NCBI GenBank assembly: GCA_051294375.1
Contig: CM119266.1
Location: forward strand, 13,877,614 to 13,941,613
Length of the DNA: 64,000 bases
Direction of reading: 5' to 3'
Source of the DNA: Paraspadella gotoi
Lineage: Eukaryota > Chaetognatha
The position numbers were made by a program, and so were the translations under genes. Positions 40,410 to 50,159 of the stretch are shown here, one piece after another; the first letter of the stretch is position 1, and each line of letters starts with the position of its first letter. Below the pieces are notes generated by a model that worked only from the letters and a program-made list of their open reading frames with translations, did not search any database and was not told the DNA's origin.

Positions 40410-40930
40410 TTTATATCCAGTTCATAATCATAATTGTAATCAAACCTGATTAAACAATATGAAAAGCGCAAAAAAAATTATTATAAAGTTCTTCGTCGGT
40501 TGACGAGTATGAAATAACAAGTCGGGGCTGTCAACTCTCAATTCCCAAGTATTTTTACCAACTGCAAATACTTTAATCTTAAAAAAATGATAATTTTAAT
40601 TAAAGGTAAATTTTTTTGTCAATCAACGTTTCATTTAACATATTTAAAATACAAACCTGAAAAGATATTCCAAAAAAACAAATGAATTTGTTGAAGTTGA
40701 AAACTCCAGTATAGTATTTTTTCAATGTTTGGAAACTGTTCTTTGACGGATCTGTTTGATGCAGGACCAAAAGAAAAAAAAAAACACGAAAAAAACGATT
40801 TCGACGCCGGTTAAGATCTTTTCGATTCGAATAATTAAACGATCTTTTTTTAAAACCGTACGAGGTTTTGTTTAAGAATGCTTTCTCATTCTTCATTCTC
40901 CGTCCCCAATCGCCAGCGGTGCTTTAAAGC
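40410..40930. other. AT-rich DNA
   Basis: No supported gene. The minus-strand ORF 40,600-40,896 (98 codons) is Lys/Asn/Phe-rich and composition-driven. Confidence 0.4.
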
Positions 40931-40995
40931 GCCACCAACCTAACGGTTGTTTCGCGGCACTTCCGGAGGCAGCTGCGGCCCGCCACGGCCGTCGA

Positions 40996-41024
40996 CCGGG
41001 CGACCGGGCGACCGGGCGACCCCG
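40996..41024. repeat. (CGACCGGG)n short tandem
   Basis: Three and a half 8-bp units in a GC-rich island (40,940-41,040) that also holds an ETS-like CACTTCCGG (40,959). A small promoter or CpG island is possible. Confidence 0.7.
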
Positions 41025-41092
41025 GCAGCTCGCCCCAGGTTCCTAATCATTAAGAACTCAACCTCGTCAATACTTGAAAGACAGAAAGTGAG

Positions 41093-41094
<2 letters not shown>

Positions 41095-41128
<34 letters not shown>

Positions 41129-41151
41129 GAGAGAGAGAGAGAGAGGAGAGA

Positions 41152-41187
<36 letters not shown>

Positions 41188-41214
41188 AGAGAGAGGAGAG
41201 AGAGAGAGAGAGAA
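41095..41214. repeat. (GA)n microsatellite
   Basis: Imperfect GA run. Confidence 0.95.
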
Positions 41215-41432
41215 TTGATTGATTTCGAATTCTTTTAAACGTTTAACATCGATAGTCAAATGTAATATCATGAACGGGCCGTAATATTAATTAGGATTTA
41301 CTTGGCTCTTATTGCTGACAAATCAAAAACCAACTTTTCATAACCTTGGAATTTTAATTTTTCTTTTCTTTTCTATTTTCCTCTCCTTTTCAAAGTAATC
41401 AGACAATTTCTTTCTATCTGTTCTTCCTACTT

Positions 41433-41454
41433 GCTCTCTCTCTCTTTCCTCTCT

Positions 41455-41518
<64 letters not shown>
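41433..41518. repeat. (CT)n microsatellite
   Basis: Nearly pure CT. With the GA run at 41,095 it can pair as a long imperfect hairpin. Confidence 0.95.
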
Positions 41519-41519
<1 letters not shown>

Positions 41520-41654
41520 ACCCCCAAAACCGCATCGTCCTCCCCACCATCGACCGAAAACTCATGAAAAACTCGTTTATTCCCTCGAGCATGACTTTTC
41601 CATTGTTCGAGACGCCAAGAAATCAAACTCCGATTTTGAAAACTAGCCGAAAAG

Positions 41655-42030
41655 TGAGAGAGAGAGCAGAGGAGAGAGATACGATGAGAGAGAGGGAGGA
41701 TGAGAGAGAGGAGAGAAGAGGAGAAGAGAGAGAGAGAGAAGAGAGAACCGTGAAAAATACTGGTCCGTCACTTTGGCGACGGGGAGACGCAAAAAGACAA
41801 ATGCGGCGGCATTATTGTCCGGCAGAGCTCCGCAGGGGCCCGATAATTATGTCTTGGGTTCCAAGTAACGACTTTTATTGCCTTTAAAACAAGAAAAAGA
41901 GTAGAGAGAAGGAGAGAGAGAGTTGGGAGAGGCAGAGAAGAGACGGAGAGAGGAGAGAGACGAGAGAAGAGAGAGAGAGAGATGAGACGAGTGCAGAGAG
42001 AAGAGAGAGAGAGAAGAAGAGAGAGAGAGA
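41655..42030. repeat. GA-rich tracts
   Basis: Two GA-rich stretches (41,655-41,750; 41,895-42,030) interrupted by the conserved core of block C. Confidence 0.85.
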
Positions 42031-42175
42031 TGAAGAAGAATAAATGAATGGAAAAGCGGGGAGGCGGAAACACGCGCTTGACCGTTTTTTGGCTTGCAGG
42101 TTTCAAAAGGTGGAAGGAAAAAGGAATGGTAGCGGCCTGGTGCGGGCCCGAGGGTGCGTTCGGCGATTTTTGGCA
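41745..42175 (+). repeat. Duplicated block C, copy 1
   Basis: Matches 58,452-59,025 in the same orientation, interrupted by GA-rich DNA of different length. Shared: ACCGTGAAAAATA, GGGAGACGCAAA, CAGAGCT-CCGCAGGG, AAAGCGGGGAGGC and TTTCAAAAGGTG-GGAAGGAAA. Confidence 0.8.
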
Positions 42176-42741
42176 TGAGGGGTCGACCCTTAACGATTGC
42201 CGCCGAATGTAGATGGGGCGATATGCGTCCGCCAGGAGTTCGAATGGTTGGCGGAGCTTACGTGTGTGCCTTCTCCAAAGTATGAACGCGTTGGCTCTTT
42301 TGAGTGAAAAGCGAAAAAGCGCGGTTGACGTGAAAAAAGTGGTTGCGTTGTACTCGCTCGACTCGTTTATATGTCATTGACGAAAGCGAGTTGCCTTTTG
42401 TTCGACTCCAAAGGAGAAAAGGTTGTTTCGAAAAAAAAATAAAGTTGTACTTTTTCTCTATTCGCGCAATTTTAACGACGAGGTTTTGCACGACTTGAAA
42501 ATGACCTGGAGAAGGGAAAAGAAAAGTTGAAAACTATTAATATTTAATTTTAAAATGCGAACAACTAGTTTTGGAAAAAAGGAAGAGCAAAGAAAGCATT
42601 GTGTTTTTTCTTATTTTCTCCGTCGTTTTCCCGTTGTTCTCTTGTTTTCCCCTTTTTCCTTCCCTCGTTCACTTTTTTTCCGCTCGAATTGTTCTTTTGT
42701 CGAGCCCGACGATGACGCGAAGGGGGCGCTATGTCGAGGTT
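42176..42741. other. Mixed DNA without recognised gene
   Basis: Minus-strand ORF 42,258-42,491 (77 codons) and + ORF 42,555-42,743 have no motif. Nothing firmer is seen. Confidence 0.4.
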
Positions 42742-42820
42742 AGAGAATGAAGGAGCATTGCTGGAGAACGCGCTGACGATAGCATTCTGCTGGATTAGAC
42801 GCTGAGAAGTGAGAAGAGAG
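42742..42820 (+). repeat. Dispersed inverted pair D, copy 1
   Basis: Reverse complement of about 54,020-54,095. Shared: GAATGAAGGAGCATT, GCTGGA, CGCGCTGACGATA-like, TCTGCTGGATTAGACGC. Confidence 0.8.
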
Positions 42821-43101
42821 CTGAACTAGTTGGTTTTAAAATCGCCACCCCAAAAAGTCAAACTCGTTTCATTATCGCCCCGCCCCCACAGCAACATCAG
42901 AATCGCCCTCTAGCGTCGCCTATCTGTATTAAACGTCATTGAGTTTATAAGTGGAGTGGCCGCATTTTTCTGCGAAGATCAAGCGGAAAAATATTTTCCG
43001 ATGGTCGACCGCAGAGAATTAGTTTCTGAGAAATCGAGGGATTAATTTCTCCGATATATTATCGGTCGTTTAAGACGCCGCTCCTGGCATCGATTAAAAC
43101 C

Positions 43102-43286
43102 NNNNNNNNNNNNNNNNNNNNNNNNNNNNNNNNNNNNNNNNNNNNNNNNNNNNNNNNNNNNNNNNNNNNNNNNNNNNNNNNNNNNNNNNNNNNNNNNNNN
43201 NNNNNNNNNNNNNNNNNNNNNNNNNNNNNNNNNNNNNNNNNNNNNNNNNNNNNNNNNNNNNNNNNNNNNNNNNNNNNNNNNNNNNN
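43102..43286. other. Assembly gap (185 N)
   Basis: N run. The flanks are GC-richer unique DNA. Confidence 0.99.
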
Positions 43287-43516
43287 GAGATGGCGAGGGG
43301 GCCGACTGGGGGCGTGGAGGGCGAGGAGCGTCTTCTTTCGTTGCCATGGAGTTAGCGCCTCGGCGTCAGCTGGCGACGACGCTTCCCTCTCTTTCCCATG
43401 ATTTCCCAAAAGTCCCCGAAGTTCTTAATCTTTTGGGAGGAGAAAAACTGATGGGAAGATGACGAGAGAACGCCAACTGCGGCTTCACAGCGAGAGAGGG
43501 AAAATTATTTCGTTTC

Positions 43517-43541
43517 NNNNNNNNNNNNNNNNNNNNNNNNN
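43517..43541. other. Assembly gap (25 N)
   Basis: Default-size gap next to a CT microsatellite. Confidence 0.99.
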
Positions 43542-43544
43542 CAC

Positions 43545-43627
43545 TTTCTCTCTCTCTCTCTCTCGTCTCACTCTCAACTCTCTCGTTTCTCTCTCTCCCT
43601 CCTTTCTCTCTCTTTTTCTCTCTTCTC

Positions 43628-43670
<43 letters not shown>

Positions 43671-43678
43671 CTCTCCTT
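43545..43678. repeat. (CT)n microsatellite
   Basis: Imperfect CT run; translations are Ser/Leu or Arg/Glu repeats. Confidence 0.95.
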
Positions 43679-43690
43679 CTCATTGGGCCG

Positions 43691-44083
43691 TTGCGTCGAG
43701 CAATCGACCGAAAGCGCGAGACGACCAAAAGGCTTCCCTCTCCTTCCGCTCCTTACTCTCTTACCGCCGAGCGGTCGAACGGTCGGAGTCATTCCGCGTC
43801 TGGTTTGACTCTCAAAAAACATCGAGCGAGATCCTCTTCCTTCTCTATGACGGGCGATCGTCGCGGGTATCTATCTGTTGCCGACTTACCCGCGGCTTCT
43901 TACCTCTCCTCGTCTTTCTCTATCTCGTTTCTCCTTGTATCTCCGTTTCCGTCATCTCTGTATTCTCTCGCTCTCGGCTTGCTTTCCAGAAATCAAATAA
44001 TTGAGCCATGGTCCAGCAAGGATGCACAAACGCGTCCAGTTGTCCAAATTATATTAACGTTGGATGTTGTTTGTTGTTGTTAA
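43691..44083 (+). CDS. ORF of 130 codons, unassigned
   Basis: Begins just after the CT microsatellite: MRRAIDRKRETTKRLPSPSA, then SGLTLKKHRARSSSFSMTGD and GYLSVADLPAASYL. The second half is Ser/Leu-rich and hydrophobic, then NQIIEPWSSKDAQTRPVVQI. Ordinary composition for the first 70 codons. A second + frame (to 44,004) is open over the same DNA, so I cannot be sure. No domain recognised. Confidence 0.2.
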   Translation: MRRAIDRKRETTKRLPSPSAPYSLTAERSNGRSHSASGLTLKKHRARSSSFSMTGDRRGYLSVADLPAASYLSSSFSISFLLVSPFPSSLYSLALGLLSRNQIIEPWSSKDAQTRPVVQIILTLDVVCCC

Positions 44084-44867
44084 TTTTTTGTCCTATCTGT
44101 GCCCCGCTTAGGCGCTTTTTTCGGTCCTTGTTTGTCGTTTTCTCAAAATAATCGATTTTCTAAACTAAATTCTAAGAAAAAATTACCAATGAAAATTTTT
44201 CAACTCGCATCCTCGACGGAAAATATTTGTTTTATCGTGCGGCCGTGTTTCTAATTAGATAAAAACTGATACAAAATTCAGTGGAGAATTAACCGCACAA
44301 AAAAAAAGGCAGACACGAATTGAGACAGAGGTGAGTAAATCGCTCTATAGCAAGGGCCTGAGAGCCAACATGTAAAGAGGGAATAATTTTTTGGCGACGA
44401 AATTCTGAACCGCGAGATCCCCGCGAAGCTCGACGGGAAGCAGACGAGAACAGGGCGCAGGACGACGATGCCTTCGCTGGCTGAAACCCCCTTCCTCCTC
44501 ATTTGCCTCCTAAATCATGATGCTTCTCAAGAGGCAAAAAAAAACTTTTATCCAGTCATTGCACCAATCTTACATGGAAAAAATTTGAAATAGCTGGTAG
44601 AAGTAGAAAAGAATGTTTCAGAACAAAAACAGCATAGAAATTAATCACCAATTCATCACGTTAGAATGTTGTGTCTTAAAACCATAAACTTAGTTATTAT
44701 GAATTCTAAGAGCAATAAATCATATTATTAGTTTTTACAGCGCCCTTTAAAAAATGATCTTTCAATCACACAATATTAGATAACATACGCTAGCACTAGA
44801 ATTTGTAATTAAGTATTTTATCACGATCTCTACTAGAAATTAGAACTCTCTCCCTGAAATTGGTATA
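44084..44867. other. AT-rich DNA with one short acidic ORF
   Basis: Near 44,365-44,484 a + frame reads CKEGIIFWRRNSEPRDPREA, then Asp-rich, to TGA at 44,482. It has no start or splice support. The rest shows nothing. Confidence 0.35.
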
Positions 44868-45160
44868 CAACCCAATATATTATTCTCCGTACCATTGCAT
44901 TTCTATATTCAATAAACTTATCTACTTTTATGATCACACATTGTGACTTGACAGGCTTCTAGGTAGATACTTAAAAAACCGGTGGTGGATGTGGCGCGTC
45001 CATTCATCACCTTTCAACAAGAGAATAACCCGATCTGATCCCAAGTAGGCCAAGCGCATTTCTGCTAATCACAATATCTGAGCATACCGGCTCTACGTCA
45101 CAGTCTTATTTATTCACTCCCAGTTGGAACCTGGCTTACCTCCTATCCTCAGAATCGCGA
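44868..45160 (-). repeat. Dispersed repeat family 1, diverged copy d
   Basis: Starts GAAATTGGTATACAACCCAA as in copy c (39,337). Later TGACAGGCTTCTAGG and, at 45,100, CACAGTCTTATTTATTCACT with ACCTGGCTTACC recur in the same order. The middle is strongly diverged. Confidence 0.5.
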
Positions 45161-45360
45161 AAGTGGTATAACTATCGCGAAAGACATGTTTCATTGATGA
45201 TGGCGCTGGAAGACAAATGCCACGCGAGACCTCGACGCTCTAAGTCATAATTCGAATCACCCGCGCCATGCGATATCAGTGATGACCGTAACTGCCGCGC
45301 AATCAGCTAGCTACTGCACAAAATCCAATGGCTAGAAAAACTGAAACAATGGTTATTTTG

Positions 45361-45650
45361 AAATTGGTTACAACCAATATTACAACACATCATCCATAGT
45401 GCCAGCTTGTTATCACCCTATCTTAGCTTTCCATCTCTGTTCTCTCGGGGAGCAGGGCTTGTCAGCGGGCGTTTGGATAAGCCGTGCAGTGCCACACATG
45501 AGAACGGATCTAGCAGTATAGTCTCTCTCCTGCCGAAGCTTCTACTTCTCATAGACTCTGCTCACAGTCCCTTTAATTTTATTTCACTCCCAGTGAAACC
45601 TGGCTTCCTATGTTCACATATAGAAGTGATATACCCACATAATTTCTAAC
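45361..45650 (-). repeat. Dispersed repeat family 1, diverged copy e
   Basis: GAAATTGGTTACAACCAATA at 45,361, then CACAGTCCCTTTAATTTTAT and ACCTGGCTTCCTATG near 45,565-45,612, in the same order as copies c and d. Confidence 0.5.
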
Positions 45651-46508
45651 GTCTAAAACTTCGTTACACTAATTTGTTCGGATATTCGAAACCTACAACA
45701 TTTTGCCCTCCTGCCCAGTACGTTAGCCATCAGCCGTCATGAAATTCGATAACAACTGCTAATGGTTAGATACAGCGATTAAGAATAATCATCATGACCA
45801 TAGATCTCTATGGTTAATAAGAGATATTTTTGTCAAAAAAAATGCTTTTCTTCAGAGCGGTACTAGCCTAATTAAAAATACTTATAATTACTATAAAGAG
45901 CCAAAAAATTTTTGAGTTTAAATGCGTTAGAGAATTTTTTGATGGAGTCTAATAGAGCATAGAAAAGTTAGTAAAACAAGTGACGCTATAGAGATTACAC
46001 CTTTTAAAAAATTCTTACGTTTTCTAAGTGAAAATATAAAAAAAAACTGATAAAATCATCGAAAGATGATGGATAATGATTTTTTACGGAGTTTTTTTTT
46101 GTATTTTTGACACACTTATCGTAAGAAAATATTTGAAAAAAAGAATACGCCAGGTATACTTTGTATGTAAAACAAACTTTGTATAGAGCTATCTGAATTC
46201 TTGTTTTAAAACTTTGTTCAACTCGTTAACAAAAAATTGTGTCCCCTTTCCTATCTACTTAATACGAAGCTCAAATTCGTTTGCAAACGAAAGGTTTTTA
46301 AAAAAGTGTCTAAGAAAAATTTTTTGCTTTAGCGTTATTTGTAAATAGTTTTAACTGATTTATAGGCAACAGAATATACCACATATTTGTCAAATAATAT
46401 TTTTTAAGCAGGATTGGGACAAACCTTCGAATTTCTGCTGTTTTGCAGCAAAAAGCAAAATTGTTGGACCTTTCGTTAAGTGCATAACAGTGCCTGTTTT
46501 CTCTTAAA
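45651..46508. other. AT-rich DNA
   Basis: No exon-like block. Closed frames and A/T runs. Confidence 0.5.
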
Positions 46509-46751
46509 ATGACTGAAATCTTTATTATGATATATGCAAGACCTACCCAAAGGTCTGCTCACACTCTTATTACTTTATATGTGTCAAAACCAGTGAATAT
46601 TGCAAATAAGCGAAATTATGCATTCATTGAAAAAAATGCCCATCGAAAAATAGTTCGAGCACTTGATATTAAAAACTTAGGGGCCAAAAAAATTTCTCAG
46701 AAATTTATAGAGCTATGCACAGTTTGTTTCTTTTTAAACAAAAAATTTTGA
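46509..46751 (+). CDS. ORF of 80 codons in AT-rich DNA, unassigned
   Basis: MTEIFIMIYARPTQRSAHTL at the start, then ANKRNYAFIEKNAHRKIVRA and LGAKKISQKFIELC. Composition is ordinary for AT-rich coding DNA, with no simple repeats. It could be a remnant of a transposable element. No motif recognised. Confidence 0.25.
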   Translation: MTEIFIMIYARPTQRSAHTLITLYVSKPVNIANKRNYAFIEKNAHRKIVRALDIKNLGAKKISQKFIELCTVCFFLNKKF

Positions 46752-47140
46752 ACCTGAATTTTTAGGGTTTAGTGGGTTAGGAATTACTGTATTTTCGAAA
46801 AAAATTTGCTATGAAAATATGGGCCTAATCCAAGTATCAGTGCTAGATAACTTTCCTATAAAATTATACACTAAAGCATTTATCTCCGTATAAATTGGAA
46901 AAGTTTCATTACATGTACAGCCTGACGACCTTTTCATAGTGTGCGTCTCTGTCCAGAGCAATCTGTATTAAAAAAATAATTACATCGTACATAATAAAGA
47001 TATAGAGATGCCATAGTTTAGGAATTCTTATTTAGTTTGAGAGTGAAAGTATTCTTAAAAATTGTACGTGAAATATTCGATCTCTCCCCTCTGGTTTGGA
47101 AATTGAGAGACAAGTTTAATTTGGGTTAGAGAGAAGAGGA
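46752..47140. other. AT-rich DNA
   Basis: Nothing recognised. Confidence 0.5.
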
Positions 47141-47149
47141 GGAAGGAAA

Positions 47150-47515
47150 AGAGGAAAAGAAACGAGACATTTTCGTTGAGAGAGAGAGAGAAAGGTCGAT
47201 AAGGATCACGTCAAGAAGGAAGGAAAAGACAGGAAAGGAAAAGAAAAAGGAAAGGAAAGAAATGAAAGTTAAAAGGGAAACAAAAAGGAGGAAAAAATGA
47301 GAGGAAAGGAAAGAAAAGGAGAAAAAAAGAAGGGGAAAAAAAGAAACGGAAAAAAAAAGAAAAGAATAAAAAAAATTAAAAAAAGAAAGAAAGCAAGAAA
47401 GAAAGAAAGAAAGAAAGAAAGAAAAAAAGAAAGAAAGAAAAGAAAGAAAGAAAGACAAGAAAGAAAGAAAGAAAGAAAAGAAAAAAAGAAAAGAAAGAAA
47501 GAACGAAAGAAGCAA
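47150..47515. repeat. (GAAA)n-rich purine tract
   Basis: About 370 bp of GAAA, AAAAG and GGAAAG units, all purine on the + strand. Translations are Lys/Arg/Glu (+) or Phe/Ser/Leu (-) artefacts. Confidence 0.95.
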
Positions 47516-47606
47516 ATAGAGAATTTTAGTCAAGTTAAAACCACCGAAAAAAAGAACAAATTTTTTCTCAAAGGACAGACGCGCCGAGAAAGTCGAGGGA
47601 GAAGAC

Positions 47607-47901
47607 NNNNNNNNNNNNNNNNNNNNNNNNNNNNNNNNNNNNNNNNNNNNNNNNNNNNNNNNNNNNNNNNNNNNNNNNNNNNNNNNNNNNNNNNNNNNNN
47701 NNNNNNNNNNNNNNNNNNNNNNNNNNNNNNNNNNNNNNNNNNNNNNNNNNNNNNNNNNNNNNNNNNNNNNNNNNNNNNNNNNNNNNNNNNNNNNNNNNNN
47801 NNNNNNNNNNNNNNNNNNNNNNNNNNNNNNNNNNNNNNNNNNNNNNNNNNNNNNNNNNNNNNNNNNNNNNNNNNNNNNNNNNNNNNNNNNNNNNNNNNNN
47901 N
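47607..47901. other. Assembly gap (295 N)
   Basis: The longest gap of the window, next to purine-rich repeats. Confidence 0.99.
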
Positions 47902-47974
47902 CTACGAGTATGGTAGTACTTAGCAGATCTCTGAAATCTCCCGCCCCTTTTTCTCTTTTGCCTCCAGGTTATCT

Positions 47975-48055
47975 TTTCCCAACCCCGACCGAGGATCGAT
48001 CCCCGGGAGATTCCGATCCCACGCAGGACGTCTAGCGATCAGCGCCACCGGAAAT
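47975..48055 (-). repeat. Possible tRNA-derived SINE head
   Basis: On the minus strand: GGTGGCGCTGATCGCTAGAC (A-box-like) followed about 30 bp later by GGGGATCGATCCTCGG (B-box-like, GATCGATCC for GTTCGAATC). A cloverleaf is not convincing, so this is at best a tRNA-derived promoter remnant. Confidence 0.3.
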
Positions 48056-48265
48056 ATGGGGAGAGCGAGTGAGCGAGAAAACCATGAAACGACGGCGAAC
48101 GTGGATTTCGCAAGACTTTCTCTGTGTGAGTGTGGGGGGGAATATTTTGAGAAAGAGAGCGAAAAATGGTTAGGGAAACTAAATATGAACGAATCCGTGC
48201 GGACGTTGAACTTGATTAGGAAGTCTACAGAGAGAGTGAGTGAGACAACGAAGTCCTCTACTTAA
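48056..48265 (+). CDS. ORF of 69 codons, unassigned
   Basis: MGRASERENHETTANVDFAR, then LSLCECGGEYFEKESEKWLG and NESVRTLNLIRKSTERVS. Ordinary, charged composition, and not a repeat translation. No motif or splice support. Confidence 0.2.
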   Translation: MGRASERENHETTANVDFARLSLCECGGEYFEKESEKWLGKLNMNESVRTLNLIRKSTERVSETTKSST

Positions 48266-48531
48266 AAATCGTGGATCTCAAGGAATTAACTAGATTTACT
48301 AGATTCCAACGTGTTTCGACTGAATGTGATATTGTAACAATAATATAATAGCATCCTATGGTAAGCCGATAAAGAGATTAAAGAAATATACTGGGTATTT
48401 TGAAGAAGAAGAGGAGAGAGACTTGCGATCTCTATGGTAAACTTTAGTTGCATAAGTTGAGAAAAGCGAATGGACAAAAAAAAAGCTAAGAAAAAAAAAG
48501 TTAATGAATGTTTTGCGGGGCGAGCGGCGTC

Positions 48532-48556
48532 NNNNNNNNNNNNNNNNNNNNNNNNN
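48532..48556. other. Assembly gap (25 N)
   Basis: Default-size gap. Confidence 0.99.
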
Positions 48557-48621
48557 CGCCATCTAAACGACATATTCCGACGTCCATCCATCCTAAAAGT
48601 TTCTTCCCTTTGAGGTCGCGA

Positions 48622-48725
48622 CTCAATCTCTCTCTCTCTATTCTCTCTCTTTCTCATCTCTCGGCGTCTCTCGTCTCTCTCGTCGTGTCGATCTATCAAT
48701 CGCTCTTCTCGTGTCTCTCTTGCTC
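48622..48725. repeat. Imperfect (CT)n tract
   Basis: CTCTCT with TCG interruptions. Confidence 0.8.
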
Positions 48726-48779
48726 CGCCCTGCGTGCCCCAGAGACGAGCCGTGGCCTTCGCGCCTCGGTCAAGAACAT

Positions 48780-49220
48780 TTCATGTTAACTTCGTTTTTT
48801 TTCTTTATGCTTTTTTGTTGGTCCTTTCGCTATTTTGCGTCAGCTGAATCTTATCGATATATCAGTTTGACCATATGATGAGATGCGTTGTAGTTCTCTC
48901 TGCTTGCCTCTTCTTCCTTCAAAATACCAGTATATTCCTTTAATGGTCCTTCTTATCCGGAGCGCTTTACAGTAGGATCGCCTTTTCATGGTTATATTAT
49001 TGTCTACTCAATATTACACATTCAGTTTTTCGAAATGAGCGCTTTGGTGTGTTGTATTTCTAGGTAAATCTAGTGTAATCTATCCTTGAGACTCCACGAA
49101 TTTTTTAGGCAGTAAGGTGGAGGACGTCGTGTTACGGTGGGTTTGGGTGTTTATGAACTGTTCCGTGTCTCTGTAGGGAAGGCGTCGTATTCTTAGTGGA
49201 TCACTAAACGCTCGAGACGG
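48780..49220. other. Mixed DNA without recognised gene
   Basis: No long frame or repeat. Nothing seen. Confidence 0.5.
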
Positions 49221-49249
49221 GTTTCAACTCTGTCCCCCGGCACAGATAG

Positions 49250-49462
49250 GTGCGGTTGATATATTTATGTAGAGCTGACGTCGGGTTGACCTGCAACGTG
49301 GGTTTTGCCGGGGTCAGGGTTCAGGAAGGCGACCCCGAATCTCGGTCGCTCGGAAATGTCAAGAAGACCTCGGGAATGTCGAGACTCGAGGGCGGAGGAA
49401 AAAAAGAAAAACTCGACCCGAGTATCGATCGGGCGAAGACCTCGTTTTCACCCGTTCTCTAA
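49250..49462 (+). CDS. ORF of 70 codons, possible exon, unassigned
   Basis: MRLIYLCRADVGLTCNVGFA, then from a possible acceptor (GGGTTCAG at 49,323) EGDPESRSLGNVKKTSGMSR and KKEKLDPSIDRAKTSFSPVL. Ordinary composition without simple repeats. Two frames are open here (also 49,305-49,637). No family recognised. Confidence 0.25.
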   Translation: MRLIYLCRADVGLTCNVGFAGVRVQEGDPESRSLGNVKKTSGMSRLEGGGKKEKLDPSIDRAKTSFSPVL

Positions 49463-49849
49463 GATCAACCTTTCACTTAACCATTTTTTCTTCTTCCTTT
49501 CGGCTATCACCAAGCAATATTCCTCCCCCTCACACCAGATACTACACATACACGAGGACACTCGTGTCATTATGCGCTACTTTCTTTCGTGGTCTCGACC
49601 TCTCCTCCCACATTCGCGGCTCGTCCCTGAGCCGTAGACGTCCTTTCACGCCCGATCAGCGTGAAGAAGCATCGTGCGAGATTACAATTTCCCACCTCGT
49701 GTGATTCAGGTCCTGATCCTCCGATGTCACCAACATACAGATACTCGTTCTACTCTCTTTTTTTTCTCTAAAACGCCTCGTACGATTTTCTCTCAATAAT
49801 GTTAATATTTATCCTGTGCACTTCAGAAGATTAAATACGACTTGGCGAG

Positions 49850-50059
49850 CTACCTGTCTGCCCTTACCTCTATTCTCTCAACCAGGGACCCAAAACACTC
49901 AAAACACAGAGACACATCTCTACTATAACATCGGTGTCCCCCCTCTTTGCAAAACTCGCAATACACAACTCGCTCTTGGATCCGAGGGTATGACAGCCCA
50001 CCCTCATCGGAAAAACCTGATCGTGTTGCAACAGATTGGCTTCTCTCGCCGTTACACAA
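49850..50059 (-). CDS. Small Cys-rich ORF, zinc-finger-like spacing
   Basis: 69 codons on the minus strand. The middle reads VVYCEFCKEGGHRCYSRDVS then LCFECFGSL, giving C-x2-C, then H-x-C, then C-x2-C within 23 residues, a possible single zinc-binding site. Upstream residues are Ser/Arg/Gly-rich. No exact family match is known to me, and a competing + frame (49,947-50,330) is open. No splice support was found. Confidence 0.25.
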   Translation of the reverse strand: MCNGERSQSVATRSGFSDEGGLSYPRIQERVVYCEFCKEGGHRCYSRDVSLCFECFGSLVERIEVRADR

Positions 50060-50159
50060 CTGTCAGGTTTTTATTATCAGTGCTCGTTTCTCGACCGGGA
50101 AGTACACTCACACACCAGTAGCTCTTGTTAACAATCTTCCGGCGTTCCGTCCTGGCGGA

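Noticed and set aside
47297-47923. 208-codon Lys/Arg ORF
   Set aside because: Runs through GAAA repeats and then 295 N.
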